Shown here: positions 5,493 to 6,400 of the stretch, one piece after another
How the letters are laid out: the number at the start of each line of letters is the position of its first letter
Numbering within the stretch: the first letter of the stretch is position 1
Source: Jingyaoa shaoxingensis
GTDB lineage: Bacteria > Bacillota > Clostridia > Lachnospirales > Lachnospiraceae
Assembly: GCF_014385005.1 (NCBI RefSeq)
Contig: NZ_JACRSZ010000037.1
Coordinates: 1 to 6,400, forward strand
DNA length: 6,400 nucleotides
Direction: 5' to 3'
Position numbers and translations under genes: made by a program
The notes under the pieces: generated by a model
The model's input: the letters and a program-made list of their open reading frames with translations, nothing else
What the model was told of the DNA's origin: nothing
Database searches by the model: none

Positions 5493-6117
5493 GCATATCG
5501 TTTTTGACATTGACGGCACTCTGATTGATACGGAATATGCTGTATTACATTCTTTACAGGAAACTATAAAGGGATTGTCCGGGAGAGAGATACCATGTTC
5601 TGAACTAAGATTTGCGTTAGGGATTACAGGAACAGACGCTTTGAAAAAACTTGCGATAAAAGACACTTCCTATGCGATAGAATTATGGGATAAAAATATG
5701 CGTAACTATACAAATAACATTAAAGTATTTGACGGAATCGTTGAATTATTGAAAAATCTTCTAAGTCTGGATTATGAAATGGGGATTGTCACATCAAAGA
5801 CAAGGGAAGAATTTACACATGATTTTTGTCCGTTTGGTATCAGTCATTATTTCAAAACAATCATATGTGCAGACGATACACAGGAACATAAACCCAATGC
5901 CGCACCGATTTTGAAATATGTGGAATTATCAAAAACAGACCATAGGAAAGTACTTTATATCGGAGATAGCAAATATGACAGTAAATGTGCGGAAAATGCG
6001 GGAATTGATTTTGCTTTAGCAGTATGGGGCAGTCATAATAAGCACATAAAAGCAGATTATTTTTTAGAAAAACCTGCCAATCTGTTATCTGCTATCACTT
6101 CAGAGAAATTTTATTAG
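5482..6117 (+). CDS. HAD-superfamily hydrolase, phosphoglycolate-phosphatase-like
   Basis: This 211-aa protein is probably a small-molecule phosphatase. The ATG at 5482 follows AAGGTGG (5471-5477) and overlaps the acetyltransferase end (stop at 5490-5492), implying translational coupling. A TTG at 5455 would add nine residues but is less plausible. Motif I is DIDGTLID with nucleophile Asp9 and Asp11, motif II is VTSK (Thr104 or Ser105), motif III is Lys137 in HKPNAAP, and motif IV is YIGDSKYD (Asp162, Asp166). Residues about 17-85 form a helical cap of the C1 type, as in Gph, PpaX and YjjG. The catalytic set is complete, so the enzyme should be active. The substrate is unknown; the operon suggests the same metabolite class as the HD protein and the acetyltransferase. 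Confidence 0.92.
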   Translation: MKYKHIVFDIDGTLIDTEYAVLHSLQETIKGLSGREIPCSELRFALGITGTDALKKLAIKDTSYAIELWDKNMRNYTNNIKVFDGIVELLKNLLSLDYEMGIVTSKTREEFTHDFCPFGISHYFKTIICADDTQEHKPNAAPILKYVELSKTDHRKVLYIGDSKYDSKCAENAGIDFALAVWGSHNKHIKADYFLEKPANLLSAITSEKFY

Positions 6118-6192
6118 CGATGAAAGATCGAACGAAAATGACTCCGAGGTATATTAAAAAAACTTGCTTGATCAATTATGGTGATTTTGATT

Positions 6193-6230
6193 AAGTAGCC
6201 TGTATGTAAAATAAAGCATACAGGCTACTT
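6193..6230. terminator. Perfect 14-bp hairpin between convergent genes
   Basis: AAGTAGCCTGTATG (6193-6206) and CATACAGGCTACTT (6217-6230) are perfect inverted arms with a 10-nt AT-rich loop. It sits between the HAD gene on the plus strand and a minus-strand gene, so it probably serves as a bidirectional terminator. Neither side has a long T run. The stop codon of the minus-strand gene (6227-6225) lies inside the stem. The 75 bases before it (6118-6192) show only an AT-rich spacer with a TTGATCAA palindrome. Confidence 0.65.
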
Positions 6231-6400
6231 GTGGTTTACAATTCTCTCCAAAGAATCTTCTGCATCTACCCACATTTGCATATTTCCATCAAGATATAAT
6301 CTTGCATATTCCAGTGGTTCGTCAATAGCAAGTGTATTTAATGCACAGTCTGATCCAGGCGTGGTTTTTAAGTCCTTCTCAGCTTCCCAGCAGTCAATGC
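6225..6400 (-). CDS. 3' end of an unidentified minus-strand gene (partial)
   Basis: The minus-strand frame with codons starting at 6398 is open from the window edge to TAG at 6227-6225, giving 57 C-terminal residues. It begins IDCWEAEKDL, contains EYARLYLDGNMQMWVD and ends in ERIVNHK. The sequence is acidic with sensible hydrophobic patterning and no low-complexity character. It matches no family I can name. The start lies beyond the window. It runs convergently towards the cargo operon, so it belongs to a separate transcription unit. It is judged real because it is open to the edge, has protein-like composition and ends in a hairpin. Confidence 0.6.
   Translation of the reverse strand, partial: IDCWEAEKDLKTTPGSDCALNTLAIDEPLEYARLYLDGNMQMWVDAEDSLERIVNHK

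Noticed and set aside
5223..5666. 147-codon minus-strand frame opposite the acetyltransferase and HAD genes
   Set aside because: It lies antisense to two genes with complete catalytic motifs, has no start signal and no protein-like pattern.
6118..6192. Attachment site or insertion-sequence end near TTGATCAA
   Set aside because: It is a single short palindrome with no matching copy, target duplication or transposase in the window.

Overview
The window looks like part of a mobilizable or conjugative element in the chromosome or a plasmid of a low-GC Gram-positive bacterium, most likely a gut Clostridia (Lachnospiraceae-like). The basis is strong AGGAGG-type Shine-Dalgarno sites before almost every gene, AT-leaning codon use, a clostridial-type MobA/MobL relaxase and AraC/HD/HAD accessory genes. 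The species assignment is inference.

Positions 1-330 hold no convincing gene. They form a visibly GC-richer, repeat-dense transfer origin. On the minus strand, positions 62-50 read ATAAGTGCGCCCT, the nick-region core of MOB-Q type oriTs (RSF1010/pSK41-like). Directly 5' of it on that strand is an 8-bp stem-loop, and directly 3' are two mutually exclusive hairpins. Between this oriT and the relaxase lie a perfect palindrome and diverged direct repeats of about 50 bp.

Positions 331-2740 are the mobilization genes. The relaxase (331-2052) has Tyr25 and an H-D-K-G-D-G-N-P-H-V-H metal motif. Its C-terminal 219 codons overlap, in another frame, two tandem genes with their own ribosome binding sites: a 119-aa coiled-coil protein (1394-1753) and a 322-aa protein with an N-terminal coiled coil and about four membrane spans (1772-2740). 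A membrane protein encoded out of frame across the relaxase 3' end recalls mobA/mobB of RSF1010. A terminator follows at 2744-2772.

Positions 2773-6117 look like accessory cargo read in the same direction. They hold an AraC-family regulator with its own promoter, a 79-aa protein of unknown function whose ribosome binding site lies in an inverted repeat, then a tightly packed operon of HD-domain hydrolase, LacA/Maa-type O-acetyltransferase and HAD phosphatase. The close spacing, with a 10-nt gap and then an 11-nt overlap, suggests the last three act together on a small phosphorylated or acetylatable metabolite; the substrate is not evident.

A perfect 14-bp hairpin at 6193-6230 separates this operon from a convergent minus-strand gene that runs off the right edge. 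Its stop codon lies inside the hairpin stem.
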